DNA of 64,000 bases from Betaproteobacteria bacterium (GCA_016716425.1 JADJWJ010000010.1:1-64000); one strand, 5' to 3'; numbered from the stretch's first letter, positions 6,960 through 21,447 are shown. Notes: a model not told the origin generated them from the letters alone. Made by a program: numbers and translations.

Positions 6960-8864
6960 TTACTTCTTCTCCAGATTCGCCTGGTTGATCTTGACGTCGG
7001 CCTTGGCGCGCAGGCTCGCGATGTAGGCGTTCAGCAGCTCGCGCCCGAGCTGGTCGGAAAGCCGCGACGCCGCCATGTCGACGCGCTGCTTGTCGGAATC
7101 CGTCGGCGTGAACACCTTGTTGACGCGGACGATGGAGAAGCCGCCGCGCTCGTTGGGCCCGCCGGTGAGCGCCGGCAGCTTGTCCGGGTTCGCCTGGAAC
7201 ACGCCCTTCATCACCTCCGGCGGCAGGCCCGACTGGAACTCGCCACGGCCGACGGTGAGCGGCTTGCCGAAGGCCACACCCGCCTCCTTGTCGCTCTTGC
7301 CGGCTTCCAGCAGCGCGAGCTTTGCGCGCCCCGCCTTCTGTGCGAGCTCGCTCGCGGCGCGGCGCGTGAGCTGCACGCGGATCTCGCCGGCCACGTCCGC
7401 GAACGGGCGCGGCGCCGCGGGCTTGAACTCGACGATCCGCCCGGCGATCAGCGTGTTCGGCGCCACTTCCATGGCCTCGGTGTTGCGCTTGCTCTGGATC
7501 GATTCCGGCGAGAACAGCGCCTGCACGAACTTGGGATTGCCGAGGCCGATCGCCTGCGCCTGCGAGCGCGTGATGAGCGGCGTCGCCTGCACCTTGAGGT
7601 CGAGCGCCTTGGCGACCCCGGCCAGGCTGTCCGCCTGCTCGTAGACCAGGTTCTGGAACTGGTCGGCCGCCGCGGCGAATTTCTGCCCGGCCTTCTGCTT
7701 CTTCAAGTCGGCCTCGATCTGCGCGGCGACTTCCTCGTACGCCTGCGTGCGCTCCGCGCGCGCGCCGGTGACCTTGATCACGTGCCAGCCGAAGTCGGAC
7801 TGCACCGGCGCCAGCAGGTCGCCCGCCTTCGCCGCGAACACCGCGTCCTCGAACGGCTTGACCATCGTGCCGCGGCCGAAGTTGCCGAGGTCGCCGCCCT
7901 GCTCGGCCGAGCCCGGGTCCTTGGAGAACTCCTTCGCGAGGTCCCCGAACTTCGCCGGATTGGCCTTCGCCTTGGCGTGCACGTCGTCGGCGAGCTTCTT
8001 CGCGGCGGCCTTCTCCGCGTCGCTCGCGTCGGGCTTGACCGGGATCAGGATGTGCGCGGCCGCGCGCTCCTCCGGCGCCGTGTACTGGCGCACGTTCGCG
8101 TCGTACTGCTTGCGCACCTCATCGGGCGTGACCGCCGCCTGCGCCGTCAGCGCGTCCGCCGTCAGCAGCACGTACTCGATGCGCGCCTGCTCCGGCGTCT
8201 GGAACGCGGTCGGATTCTTGTCGTAGAAGTCCTTCACCTGCGCGTCGTCGACCTTCACGTCCCGGAGAAACGGGTCGATGTCGACGGCCGCGAGCTCGAC
8301 CTCGCGCCTCTGTTCGAGCAGTCCCAGGAACCTGAGCGCCGACGGGCGCGCGACGATGTTCGCCGACCCGACCGGCTCCTGCACGGCGCCGACCAGGAGA
8401 TCCTGCCGCAGCTTCTGCTCGAAGTACAGCGGCGTCATGTTCTGCGACTGGAGCAGCATCCGGTAGCGGTCCGGCGAGAACTTGCCGTCTTCCTGGAAGG
8501 CGGGGATGCCGGCGATCACCTGCTGCAGCTGTGCGTCGGTGACGCGGAACTTCTCGTCCTGGGCCTTCCCGGCCAGCAGCCGCTGGTTGATCAGCATCTC
8601 GAGGACCGCGAACCGGACTTCCGGAGAGTCGAACATCGCCGGGTCGAAGTTCTTGCCCATCTGTCGGCGCATCTGGTCGCTCTGCTCGCGCAGCGCCTCC
8701 GCGTAGTCCGCCTGCGTGATGTCCTCCTTGCCCACGGTGGCGACCGCCGCGTCCGCGGCGCCGCCGCGGAAGTAGTAGTCGACGCCGAAGAAGGCGAACG
8801 GGACCATCAGCAGGAACAGGATGACCTGCGCGACGCGTTTGTGCTTGGCTACGAGATCGAACAT
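6960..8864 (-). CDS. ppiD: Periplasmic folding chaperone PpiD (SurA-like, parvulin domain)
   Basis: A membrane-anchored chaperone of the Sec exit site that helps newly exported proteins fold. With the start at 8864 it has 634 residues, near the family norm. MFDLVAKHKR is followed by one membrane segment (VILFLLMVPFAFFGV), a SurA-type N-terminal chaperone region, and a parvulin-type PpiC domain at roughly residues 260-370 (AAHILIPVKP to GWHVIKVTG). The rest is a second chaperone-like region. GAAGG upstream of the chosen ATG supports it over a start seven codons earlier. Its usual neighbour hupB lies about 4 kb upstream, with tRNAs, asnS and one other gene in between. Confidence 0.93.
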   Translation of the reverse strand: MFDLVAKHKRVAQVILFLLMVPFAFFGVDYYFRGGAADAAVATVGKEDITQADYAEALREQSDQMRRQMGKNFDPAMFDSPEVRFAVLEMLINQRLLAGKAQDEKFRVTDAQLQQVIAGIPAFQEDGKFSPDRYRMLLQSQNMTPLYFEQKLRQDLLVGAVQEPVGSANIVARPSALRFLGLLEQRREVELAAVDIDPFLRDVKVDDAQVKDFYDKNPTAFQTPEQARIEYVLLTADALTAQAAVTPDEVRKQYDANVRQYTAPEERAAAHILIPVKPDASDAEKAAAKKLADDVHAKAKANPAKFGDLAKEFSKDPGSAEQGGDLGNFGRGTMVKPFEDAVFAAKAGDLLAPVQSDFGWHVIKVTGARAERTQAYEEVAAQIEADLKKQKAGQKFAAAADQFQNLVYEQADSLAGVAKALDLKVQATPLITRSQAQAIGLGNPKFVQALFSPESIQSKRNTEAMEVAPNTLIAGRIVEFKPAAPRPFADVAGEIRVQLTRRAASELAQKAGRAKLALLEAGKSDKEAGVAFGKPLTVGRGEFQSGLPPEVMKGVFQANPDKLPALTGGPNERGGFSIVRVNKVFTPTDSDKQRVDMAASRLSDQLGRELLNAYIASLRAKADVKINQANLEKK

Positions 8865-9055
8865 GGCGATGCCTTCGGCGATCAAAAAGGCGAACCGTGT
8901 TCGCCCTTGGCAGCCGGACGTTACGTCCGGTTAACTTCTTGTTTTGGCGAGATTATACATCAGCGGCTTAAGATGCGCTGAAGGCTCGGGTGGGGATTGA
9001 CTTGGCCGAACGTGCCACTATTCTAGACATCCCTCACAACGAAAGGCGGCCGGCA

Positions 9056-10984
9056 GTGCACGCACCCTTGTTCCGGTGGCTTGCCGCCGCCGCGCTCGTT
9101 GTCGCAGCCGCGGCCGGTGCATCCCCCGTGCCTGTCAACATCGTTGCGCCGGAAAAGCCAATGACCAACGAGGAGTACAGAAACTGGCTGGTGTTGGAGT
9201 CGGCGCGCAACGAAAAAGACTCGAAGCGGATTTCGGAGATCCTGAAGTATCTGTGGACCGAAATCTTCCGACCGGATCCGACTCTGGAACCGCGGGGGGA
9301 AGCAACGGCAATCGAAGCGGGCACACCGCTCCCCCTCGACTACACCTACAACGACAGCGGCCGATGCCCCGGGTGGCGCCACTCGATGAGAACCGTAGAC
9401 GGACGGTTCCAGTACGTCGCCAACGGCGACGTTTGTGCCTACTCGCTCGACGCCGAGAAGCGTTTCGCTAACCCGATCCCGGGCATGCCCTTTCGCGGCG
9501 GCACTTTCGTGCGGGCGCTCACGCTCGATCGTTCGGGCGCCTACCTGTACACCGCGAACCAGGACAGCAACAATGTCTCGGGATTCGCGATCGAGCCCGC
9601 CACGGGAGTGCTGACGCCGGTCCCCGGATCGCCGTTCCCTGCGGGCAGCGAGCCGTTCGAGGTCACCATGGACGGCGCTGGACGGTTCTTATACGCGGCC
9701 AACAACACCGGGCGCTCCGTCAGCGCGTGGACCGTGAACATTGCAACCGGCGTGCTGACACCGGTCCCGGGTTCGCCTTTCGCGGCCCCTGACCGACCCT
9801 GGGCACTCGCCGCCGACCCGACAGGGAAGTACCTGTATGTCGCGGCGATCGGACTGCAGGCGTATCAAATCGACCCGGCCTCCGGCGCGTTGTCGGCCAT
9901 CGGGCCGCCTCTCTCCACCAACAACCACATCGCCAAAGGCGTCGCGGTGGATCCGACCGGCCGGTTCGTTTACGCGACCTGGGGCTTCGCGGACGAAAGC
10001 GGCGTGTCGGCCTACGCCATCGGCCCGACCGGAGCTCTCACCGCCGTTGGGTCGCGGCAACCCACCGGCGACAATCCTCTTGCCGTGGCCGTGGCAACTT
10101 CGGGCGAGTTCGTCTACACCGCGAACCTGCTGAGCGGCAGCCTTTCGGGGTTTCGTGCCAATGCGGTCTCCGGAGCGCTGACGCCGATACCGGGCTCGCC
10201 GTTCCTGGTGGGCGACAGTCCGACGGGTTTGCACGCGAGCGGCAACCTGCCGACCGACGTATACGCGAGCGTCGGTGCTCGCGTGGGCGGCCCCATCAGA
10301 GCCATGGGTGGACAGCCGCCGTATGCCTACGCGCTGGTCGAAGGCGAGCTGCCGCCGGGCCTTGCGCACGATCCCGTCACGTGCATGGGCACCGGTACGC
10401 TTACCGCGGCTGGGATGTTCGCGTTCACGATCCGCGCGACCGACAGCGTCGGCGCGTCAGCTGCGCGCACCTATAGGATCGAGGCGCGAGCCCTGTCGAG
10501 CCCGACGACCGCCACGGCGGTCGAGTTCTACAACCAGTCCCTCGACCACTACTTCATCACCCACGTCGCCGACGAGATCGCCAAGCTCGACGCCGGCGTG
10601 CTTCTCAAGGGCTGGACGCGCACCGGCAAATCAATCCCCGTGCATACGGCGGCGCAGGCGACGACGTCGCCCGTCTGCCGCTACTACATCCCGCCCGCGC
10701 TCGGCGACTCGCACTTCTTCGGCAGGGGCACCGTCGAGTGCGACGACACCGGGCGGAAGAACCCGAGCTTCTTCCTCGAAGATTCGGCGTTCGTGCACCT
10801 GGCCCTGCCGACCGCCGGCGTGTGTCCGGCGGGAACGATCGACGTCTACCGCGTGTTCAGCAACCGGCCGGACGCCAATCACCGGTACACGACGGACAAG
10901 GCCGTGCGCGACGAGATGGTGGCCAAGGGCTGGCTGGTGGAGGGCGACGGGCCCGACCTCGTCGTGATGTGCGCACCCGCGTGA
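9056..10984 (+). CDS. Exported beta-propeller protein with Ig-like and DUF5648-like C-terminal domains
   Basis: About 642 residues. After a signal peptide (LFRWLAAAALVVAAAAGAS) and a linker come lactonase/YVTN-type propeller repeats (about 150-400) marked by recurring TGVLTPVPGSPF and GRFLYAANN. A putative Ig-like segment follows (about 400-485, GGQPPYAYALVEGELPPGL). The last 150 residues resemble DUF5648 (VEFYNQSLDHYFIT, later SNRPDANHRYTTD), a domain often ending large secreted proteins. A binding or cell-surface role is plausible but unproven. I prefer GTG at 9056, with GAAAGG nine bases upstream; an in-frame GTG at 8990 would add 22 residues before the signal peptide. It is divergent from ppiD. 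Confidence 0.8.
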   Translation: MHAPLFRWLAAAALVVAAAAGASPVPVNIVAPEKPMTNEEYRNWLVLESARNEKDSKRISEILKYLWTEIFRPDPTLEPRGEATAIEAGTPLPLDYTYNDSGRCPGWRHSMRTVDGRFQYVANGDVCAYSLDAEKRFANPIPGMPFRGGTFVRALTLDRSGAYLYTANQDSNNVSGFAIEPATGVLTPVPGSPFPAGSEPFEVTMDGAGRFLYAANNTGRSVSAWTVNIATGVLTPVPGSPFAAPDRPWALAADPTGKYLYVAAIGLQAYQIDPASGALSAIGPPLSTNNHIAKGVAVDPTGRFVYATWGFADESGVSAYAIGPTGALTAVGSRQPTGDNPLAVAVATSGEFVYTANLLSGSLSGFRANAVSGALTPIPGSPFLVGDSPTGLHASGNLPTDVYASVGARVGGPIRAMGGQPPYAYALVEGELPPGLAHDPVTCMGTGTLTAAGMFAFTIRATDSVGASAARTYRIEARALSSPTTATAVEFYNQSLDHYFITHVADEIAKLDAGVLLKGWTRTGKSIPVHTAAQATTSPVCRYYIPPALGDSHFFGRGTVECDDTGRKNPSFFLEDSAFVHLALPTAGVCPAGTIDVYRVFSNRPDANHRYTTDKAVRDEMVAKGWLVEGDGPDLVVMCAPA

Positions 10985-11138
10985 CGCGGGGCGCCCGGCA
11001 CCACGAAGCTATCGCCTGAGTCCCCGGTTGCCGACCTCCGTCCGCGGGGGCGGCGTTTCCACGCGGCTGTGTTTCGGGCGCCCGGCCCGGAACGTCCGCT
11101 AGAATCCGGGCCATTCAGGCCTCCCGAATCGGAATTCC

Positions 11139-12538
<1,400 letters not shown>

Positions 12539-12604
12539 GGAGCGCGGGCGGCGGCCTGCCGCCACCGACGCGGCCATCGGCGCGCGCATGGCCGCGCGCG
12601 GGCC

Positions 12605-12644
12605 CGCCAAAACAAAGAGGGCGCCGCGACTGCGGTGCCCTCTT
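12605..12644 (-). terminator. Intrinsic terminator of the tRNA-Val/tRNA-Asp transcript
   Basis: AAGAGGGC (12615-12622) pairs with GCCCTCTT (12637-12644), and the stem extends inward through CGC/GCG. Read on the minus strand it ends in TTTGTTTTGG, so it most likely stops transcription leaving tRNA-Asp. It may also serve asnS from the other side, where no T-run follows. Confidence 0.75.
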
Positions 12645-12655
12645 CGCATGGCATC

Positions 12656-12732
12656 TGGCGGAGTGGACGGGACTCGAACCCGCGACCCCCGGCGTGACAG
12701 GCCGGTATTCTAACCAACTGAACTACCACTCC
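12656..12732 (-). tRNA. tRNA-Asp (anticodon GTC)
   Basis: Seventy-seven bases that fold as a full cloverleaf: acceptor GGAGTGG, anticodon loop CTGTCAC, T-arm GCGGGTTCGAGTCCCGT, and an encoded 3' CCA. Very close to the E. coli tRNA-Asp sequence from memory. It is the second gene of a tRNA pair with tRNA-Val. Confidence 0.97.
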
Positions 12733-12758
12733 GTGCTGCGTGGCTCCCGCGCGCCTGC

Positions 12759-12834
12759 TGGTGGGTGCTGAGAGGCTCGAACTCCCGACATTCGCCTTGT
12801 AAGGGCGACGCTCTACCAACTGAGCTAAGCACCC
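12759..12834 (-). tRNA. tRNA-Val (anticodon TAC)
   Basis: Seventy-six bases with acceptor GGGTGCT pairing with AGCACCC, D-arm GCTCAGTTGGTAGAGC, anticodon loop CTTACAA and encoded CCA. It lies between hupB and tRNA-Asp on the same strand, a common position in betaproteobacteria. Confidence 0.97.
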
Positions 12835-12908
12835 CACTCGGAGGCGCCGTCCAGGCCACCGCGCGCTCGCCGGTGGCGCGAGCATCCGCGCCCGCCCGCG
12901 AAAGACCG

Positions 12909-13181
12909 CTAGTTTAGCGCATCCTTGAGGGCTTTTCCAGCGCGGAACTTGGGCACCTTGGCCGGCGCGATCTTGATCGCCGCGCCGGTGCGCGGATTGC
13001 GGCCGGCGCGCGCCGTGCGCTTGCCCACGTAGAAGGACCCGAAGCCCACCAGCGTGACCATCGTGCCCTTCTTCAGCGATCCGCGGATCGCGTCCACGGT
13101 CGCGTCGAGCGCGCGCCCGGCGGCCGCCTTCGAGATGTCGGCGTGCTTCGCGATCGCGTCGATCAATTCGGACTTGTTCAC
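12909..13181 (-). CDS. hupB: DNA-binding protein HU (beta-type)
   Basis: A 90-residue histone-like protein that bends and packs DNA without sequence specificity. MNKSELIDAIAKHADISKAAAGRALD and the DNA-binding arm with GRNPRTG are both as in HU. It lies downstream of lon on the same strand and upstream of tRNA-Val, the conserved lon-hupB order. It has its own consensus promoter in the gap between lon and hupB. Confidence 0.96.
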   Translation of the reverse strand: MNKSELIDAIAKHADISKAAAGRALDATVDAIRGSLKKGTMVTLVGFGSFYVGKRTARAGRNPRTGAAIKIAPAKVPKFRAGKALKDALN

Positions 13182-13261
13182 TCCCTGCCCCTCATGAATG
13201 GATGCGGAATGTAGGCTGACGCAAACTTGATGGCGCGCGGAACCGCACGCCCGGAGATTCT

Positions 13262-13290
13262 TTATTACGCCCGCCGTTTCGCAGTGTCAA
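13262..13290 (-). promoter_or_regulatory. Strong promoter of hupB
   Basis: TTGACA (13285-13290) and TAATAA (13262-13267) are exactly 17 bases apart on the minus strand, giving a leader of about 75 bases before hupB. The rest of the 304-bp lon-hupB gap (13182-13485) holds no gene that I can support. Confidence 0.8.
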
Positions 13291-13485
13291 GGAAAAGGCG
13301 GCGCGCGTTTCCGCGCGGCGTTCGGCACGCAACGCACCGCGCGGCGGCGCGGTCTCGCGTTGCGCGCGAAGTTGTGCGCGCACGTGATTGAAGCGATGGC
13401 ATTGCCGCGGCGCGTACACCCGCGCCCGTCGCGGCAACGCGCGGCGCGCGAGCAGGTTCCGTGCCCGGGCGCCGTGCGCGTCGCG

Positions 13486-15939
<2,454 letters not shown>

Positions 15940-16034
15940 CCGGGAGGGGTACGAAACGGAAAATGGGGTCGCCCGGGCGGCCTGTCAAGCCGCCGCACGG
16001 ATGAGACCGTCAATTTTCCTTGCGAAACAGGAAA

Positions 16035-17303
<1,269 letters not shown>

Positions 17304-17347
17304 TCAAGGACCTGTGCAGGGAATCTGTCGCAAAACCTCGGACAACT

Positions 17348-17989
17348 CTACGCGCCCTCGGCCCGGTTCCGCAAGACCTTGTCGACGATCCCGTACTCGC
17401 GGGCGGCATCGGCCCACAGGAAGTTGTCGCGGTCGTGGTCGCGTTCCACCTGCTCCACGGCGCGGCCGGTGAACCCGGCCATCAGCGAGATGAACCGGTG
17501 CTTCAGGTCGATCACGTATTGCGCGTGCCGCTCGATGTCGGACACCTGCCCCTGGAACCCGCCCGACGGCTGGTGGATCATGATCGTCGAATTGGGCAGC
17601 GCGAAGCGCTTGCCCTTGGCGCCTGCGGCCAGCAGGAACGCCCCCATGGACGCCGCCATGCCGACGCACAGCGTCGACACGTCGGGCTTGATGAACTGCA
17701 TCGTGTCGTAGATCGCCATCCCCGCCGAAACCGACCCGCCGGGCGAGTTGATGTAGAAGTGGATGTCCTTGTCCGGGTTCTCGGATTCGAGGAACAGCAT
17801 CTGCGCGACGATCAGGTTGGCCGTGGCATCGTTGACGGGCCCGACCAGGAACACCACCCGCTCCTTGAGGAGCCGCGAGTAGATGTCGTACGCGCGTTCG
17901 CCGCGTCCGCTCTGCTCGATCACCATCGGCACGAGGCCCAGGGCGGTGGGGTCGGTCATGCCTGCCTGCATCGTCGGATGATATGTCAC
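17348..17989 (-). CDS. clpP: ClpP, proteolytic subunit of the Clp protease
   Basis: A 213-residue serine peptidase that forms the double-ring chamber of ClpXP and ClpAP. The catalytic triad is readable: Ser114 in GMAASMGAF, His139 in IMIHQPSGG, and Asp188 in the DHDRDNF segment. Other in-frame ATGs at residues 7 and 11 leave the start slightly open. It lies between tig and clpX, the widely conserved tig-clpP-clpX order. Confidence 0.97.
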   Translation of the reverse strand: MTYHPTMQAGMTDPTALGLVPMVIEQSGRGERAYDIYSRLLKERVVFLVGPVNDATANLIVAQMLFLESENPDKDIHFYINSPGGSVSAGMAIYDTMQFIKPDVSTLCVGMAASMGAFLLAAGAKGKRFALPNSTIMIHQPSGGFQGQVSDIERHAQYVIDLKHRFISLMAGFTGRAVEQVERDHDRDNFLWADAAREYGIVDKVLRNRAEGA

Positions 17990-18137
17990 TTGGGATCCTT
18001 GGCGTCGCGCCTGTGGAATACAGGGAAGTATGGCCCGGGGCGCCCACCGCCGGCCGTTCGTCGAATGTGGGTCCGCCGCGCCGCGCCGTCAAGCGGGGCC
18101 GACGAACGCGCCCGCAGGGGCCCTGCGCGGCCGCGCG

Positions 18138-19451
18138 TCAGCGGCGCGCCGGCTCCATCAGCGCCTCGAACGTCGTCGGCACGTCCTTCACCTTCGCCTT
18201 CGCGAGCACCCACTCGACGACGTTGTGCTCGACCGCCATCGCCTCGAAATCGGCGAGGCGCTCGGACTTCTCGAAATGCCAGCGCACGACCGCCTCCGGC
18301 TGCTCGTACGTCTGCGCGACTTCCTGCACCATCGCCTTCACCTGCTCGGGCTTCGCCTGCAGGCCCTCCTGGCGCACGAGGTCGCCCAGGATGAGGCCCA
18401 GCGCGACCCGTTCCTCGGCCTGCGGCCGGAAGAGGTCCGGCGTCAGCTTGATGTCCTCGGGCTTCATTCCCTGCTGCTGCAGGTTCGCGGCCATCTGCCG
18501 CAGCAGCTGCACCGCCTCGGCCTCGACCAGCGACTTCGGCAGCGTCAGCTGCGTGCGGGCGCGCAGCGCCTTCAGCGCCTGTTCCTTCAGCACCGCCTCG
18601 AGCTTGCGCTTCAGCTCGAGCTTCAGGTTCGCCTCGACCTCGGCCTTCAGGTCCTCGACCTTGCCCGACTTCATGCCGAACGCCGTCGCGAAGGCGCTGT
18701 CGAGCGCCGGGACGTTCGGCACGGCGACTTCCTTCACCGTCAGCGCGAACTGCGCGGTCTTCCCGGCGACTTCCTTGCCATGGTAGTCGGCGGGAAACGT
18801 CAGCGAGAACGTCTTGGCCTCGCCGGCCGCCATGCCGGCGATCGCCGCGTCGAACTCGGGCAGCATCCGGCCCTCGCCGGCCACGATCGTGAAGTCCTTC
18901 GCCTGCCCGCCCGGAAACTCGACGCCGTCGATGGTCCCGGCGAAGTCGACCAGCACGCGGTCGCCGTTCTGCGCGCCGCGCGTCACCGGCTCGAACGTCG
19001 CGCGCTGGCGGCGCAGCACGTCGATCGTGCGGTCGACGTCCGCCGGCGTGACCTCGACCTGCGGGCGCTCGATCTCGGCCCCGGCGATGTCGCCGATCGC
19101 GATCTCGGGGTAGACCTCGAACACCGCGGAGAACTCGAGCGTGCCGTCCGCCGGCGCCCCGCCGGTGCGCGGCTCGATGCGCGGGTAGCCGGCGACGCGC
19201 AGGTTCTGCTCGCGCACCGCGTCGTTGAAGCTCGACTGCACGGCGTCCGAGATCACGTCCGAGCGCACCTGCGGCCCGTACTGCTGGGCGACCATCTTGA
19301 GCGGCACCTTGCCCGGGCGGAAGCCCGGCAGCTTGACGGTCTTCGCGAGGCGGGCGAGGCGCTTGTGGAACTCGCCCTCGATGGCGGCGAGCGGCACGGC
19401 GACGTTCAGGCGGCGCTCGAGCTGGCCCAGGGTTTCCAACGTGCTTTGCAT
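18138..19451 (-). CDS. tig: Trigger factor
   Basis: A ribosome-bound chaperone and peptidyl-prolyl isomerase that meets nascent chains at the exit tunnel. The protein has 437 residues from the ATG at 19451 (MQSTLETLGQLERRLNVAVP). The ribosome-binding signature GFRPGKVP is present near residue 45, the FKBP-like domain sits in the middle (VLVDFAGTIDGVEFPGG), and the helical arms and tail follow. The frame stays open further upstream across the tRNA-Leu gene, but that part is not coding. It is first in the tig-clpP-clpX block. Confidence 0.96.
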   Translation of the reverse strand: MQSTLETLGQLERRLNVAVPLAAIEGEFHKRLARLAKTVKLPGFRPGKVPLKMVAQQYGPQVRSDVISDAVQSSFNDAVREQNLRVAGYPRIEPRTGGAPADGTLEFSAVFEVYPEIAIGDIAGAEIERPQVEVTPADVDRTIDVLRRQRATFEPVTRGAQNGDRVLVDFAGTIDGVEFPGGQAKDFTIVAGEGRMLPEFDAAIAGMAAGEAKTFSLTFPADYHGKEVAGKTAQFALTVKEVAVPNVPALDSAFATAFGMKSGKVEDLKAEVEANLKLELKRKLEAVLKEQALKALRARTQLTLPKSLVEAEAVQLLRQMAANLQQQGMKPEDIKLTPDLFRPQAEERVALGLILGDLVRQEGLQAKPEQVKAMVQEVAQTYEQPEAVVRWHFEKSERLADFEAMAVEHNVVEWVLAKAKVKDVPTTFEALMEPARR

Positions 19452-19481
19452 GGGGTGATCGTTCCTAGCAACCGGGGTGGA

Positions 19482-19567
<86 letters not shown>

Positions 19568-19711
19568 GACACGCGAAGTCCGGATCGGCCGGGCGAGCCG
19601 CTTCCGCCGAACGGGTTAGTATAGCAGCAAACCGCCGCTCCCGCGCCGGCGCCGCCCGTCGCGGCGCTGCGCCGCCGGCCTGTCCTTTCCCGCCACTCTG
19701 CGCCAAATCGC

Positions 19712-20539
19712 GTGTCCGTCGGTCATTACGAGAACTTTCCCGTCGCCTCTAGGCTGGTGCCGGCGCGCCTGCGCGGTGCGGTCGTCGCGCTCTACCGGTT
19801 CGCGCGCGCGGCGGACGACCTCGCCGACGAAGGCGACGCGTCGCCGGAGGCGCGGCTCGCCGCGCTCGCCGCGTACGACCGCGCGCTCGCCGAGATCGCC
19901 GCCGGCGGGACGCCGCCCGATCCCCCGTTTCCGGCACTGGCCGCCGCGGTCCGCGCGCACGGCCTGCCGCTGTCGCCGCTGCACGACCTCGTCGCGGCCT
20001 TCCGGCAGGACGTCACGGTCGTGCGGTACGCGACCTACGCCGACCTCGTCGACTACTGCCGGCGGTCGGCCAATCCGGTGGGTCGCCTGCTGCTCGCGCT
20101 CTACCGCGCGGAGACGCCGGCCAACGGTAGCGCGAGCGATGCGATCTGCACCGGACTGCAGCTGACCAACTTCTGGCAGGACGTAGCCTCAGACTGGGAA
20201 CGCGGCCGCGTCTACCTGCCGCAGGAGGACCTCGCGCGGTTCGGCGTCGCCGAGGAGTCGATCCGCGCGCGGCGCGCCGACGGGCGCTGGCGCGCGCTGA
20301 TGGCGTTCGAGACGGCGCGGGCGCGCGCGCTGCTCCAATCCGGGCGCCCGCTCGCGCGCGCGCTGCCGTTCCGGCTGGGGCTCGAATTGTCCGCCGTGAT
20401 CGAGGGCGGCCTGCGCATCCTCGCGCGCATCGACGCCGTCGGCGGCGACGTGTTCGCGCGGCGGCCGGTGCTGACGGCGCGCGACTGGTGCGCCGTCGCG
20501 TACCATGCGCTCGTTTCCACCCGGACCGCGGCGGCGTGA
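19712..20539 (+). CDS. hpnC: Squalene synthase HpnC (hydroxysqualene-forming)
   Basis: In the three-enzyme bacterial route HpnD makes presqualene diphosphate, HpnC turns it into hydroxysqualene and HpnE reduces that to squalene, the precursor of hopanoids. This 275-residue protein has the trans-prenyltransferase fold with two aspartate-rich motifs, ADDLADEGD and NFWQDVASDWERGRVYLP. The opening GHYENFPVAS is typical of HpnC. It starts with GTG, without a clear ribosome site, just upstream of hpnD and hpnE on the same strand. No squalene-hopene cyclase gene is in the window. Confidence 0.92.
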   Translation: MSVGHYENFPVASRLVPARLRGAVVALYRFARAADDLADEGDASPEARLAALAAYDRALAEIAAGGTPPDPPFPALAAAVRAHGLPLSPLHDLVAAFRQDVTVVRYATYADLVDYCRRSANPVGRLLLALYRAETPANGSASDAICTGLQLTNFWQDVASDWERGRVYLPQEDLARFGVAEESIRARRADGRWRALMAFETARARALLQSGRPLARALPFRLGLELSAVIEGGLRILARIDAVGGDVFARRPVLTARDWCAVAYHALVSTRTAAA

Positions 20540-20561
20540 TCGGCAGGGACCGACCCGAGCG

Positions 20562-20602
20562 GAGGTGTCCGATGAGCCGGCTCGCACAGCGCGAAGACAC
20601 CC
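20562..20602 (+). repeat. Small dispersed element carrying a ribosome site and ATG (copy 1)
   Basis: GAGGTGTCCGATGAGCCGG followed by a CAGCGCGAAG block. A close copy lies at 35037-35072. GGTGTC and GACACC can pair as a hairpin. The element contains GGAGG six bases before an ATG that opens an 11-codon frame (MSRLAQREDTP, 20572-20607), whose stop overlaps the hpnD GTG as GTGA. Confidence 0.6.
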
Positions 20603-20603
20603 C

Positions 20604-21437
20604 GTGACCCCCGACGAGTACTGCCGGCAGAAGGCCGCGCGCAGCGGCTCCTCCTTCTACTACAGCTTCCTGTTCCTGCCGCCGCCGCGGCGCCGCGCGA
20701 TCACCGCGCTGTACGCGTTCTGCCGCGAGGTCGACGACGTCGTCGACGAGGTTGCCGATCCGGGTGTTGCGCGCACGAAGCTCGCGTGGTGGCGGCAGGA
20801 GGTCGCGCGCACCTTCGCCGGCACGCCGCAGCATCCGGTCGCGCAGGCGCTGGTCCCGGTCGTGCGCGAGTACGCGCTGCCGCCCGCGCACTTCCAGACC
20901 GTGATCGACGGCATGGCGATGGACCTCGAGCATTCGCGCTACGTCGACTTCGCCGCGCTGGAGCTCTACTGCCACCGGGTGGCCGGCGTCGTCGGCCTCC
21001 TGTCGGCGGAGATCTTCGGCTGCACGGACCCGCGCACGCGCGACTACGCGCGCGACCTGGGCATCGCGTTCCAGCTCACCAACATCTGCCGCGACGTCGG
21101 CGAGGACGCCCGCCGCGGCCGCATCTATCTGCCGCAGGAGGATCTCGCGCGCTTCGGCGTCGCGCCATCCGCGCTGCTGCGCGCCGAGTACTCCGATGCC
21201 GTGCGCGCGCTGCTGGCCTTCGAGGTCGAGCGCGCGCAGTCCTGGTACGCGCGCGCGCTGGCGCAACTGCCTGCGGCGGACCGCGCGGCGCAACGGACCG
21301 GGCTCGCGATGGCCGCGATCTACCGGACGCTGCTCGCCGAGATCGCGCGCGACGGCTACCGCGTGCTCGACCGGCGGACGTCGCTCACCCCGCTGCGCAA
21401 GCTGTGGATTGCGTGGAAGACGGCGCGCCAGGCGTGA
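20604..21437 (+). CDS. hpnD: Presqualene diphosphate synthase HpnD
   Basis: Condenses two farnesyl diphosphates to presqualene diphosphate. The 277-residue protein begins VTPDEYCRQKAARSGSSFYYSFLFLP, the typical HpnD opening, and carries the substrate-binding motifs DDVVDEVAD and NICRDVGEDARRGRIYLP. The GTG start at 20604 lacks a good ribosome site of its own and overlaps the stop of an 11-codon reading frame provided by the upstream repeat element, so it may be translationally coupled. An in-frame start at 20505 would add 33 unlikely residues. Confidence 0.93.
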   Translation: MTPDEYCRQKAARSGSSFYYSFLFLPPPRRRAITALYAFCREVDDVVDEVADPGVARTKLAWWRQEVARTFAGTPQHPVAQALVPVVREYALPPAHFQTVIDGMAMDLEHSRYVDFAALELYCHRVAGVVGLLSAEIFGCTDPRTRDYARDLGIAFQLTNICRDVGEDARRGRIYLPQEDLARFGVAPSALLRAEYSDAVRALLAFEVERAQSWYARALAQLPAADRAAQRTGLAMAAIYRTLLAEIARDGYRVLDRRTSLTPLRKLWIAWKTARQA

Positions 21438-21447
21438 GCCAACGGGC

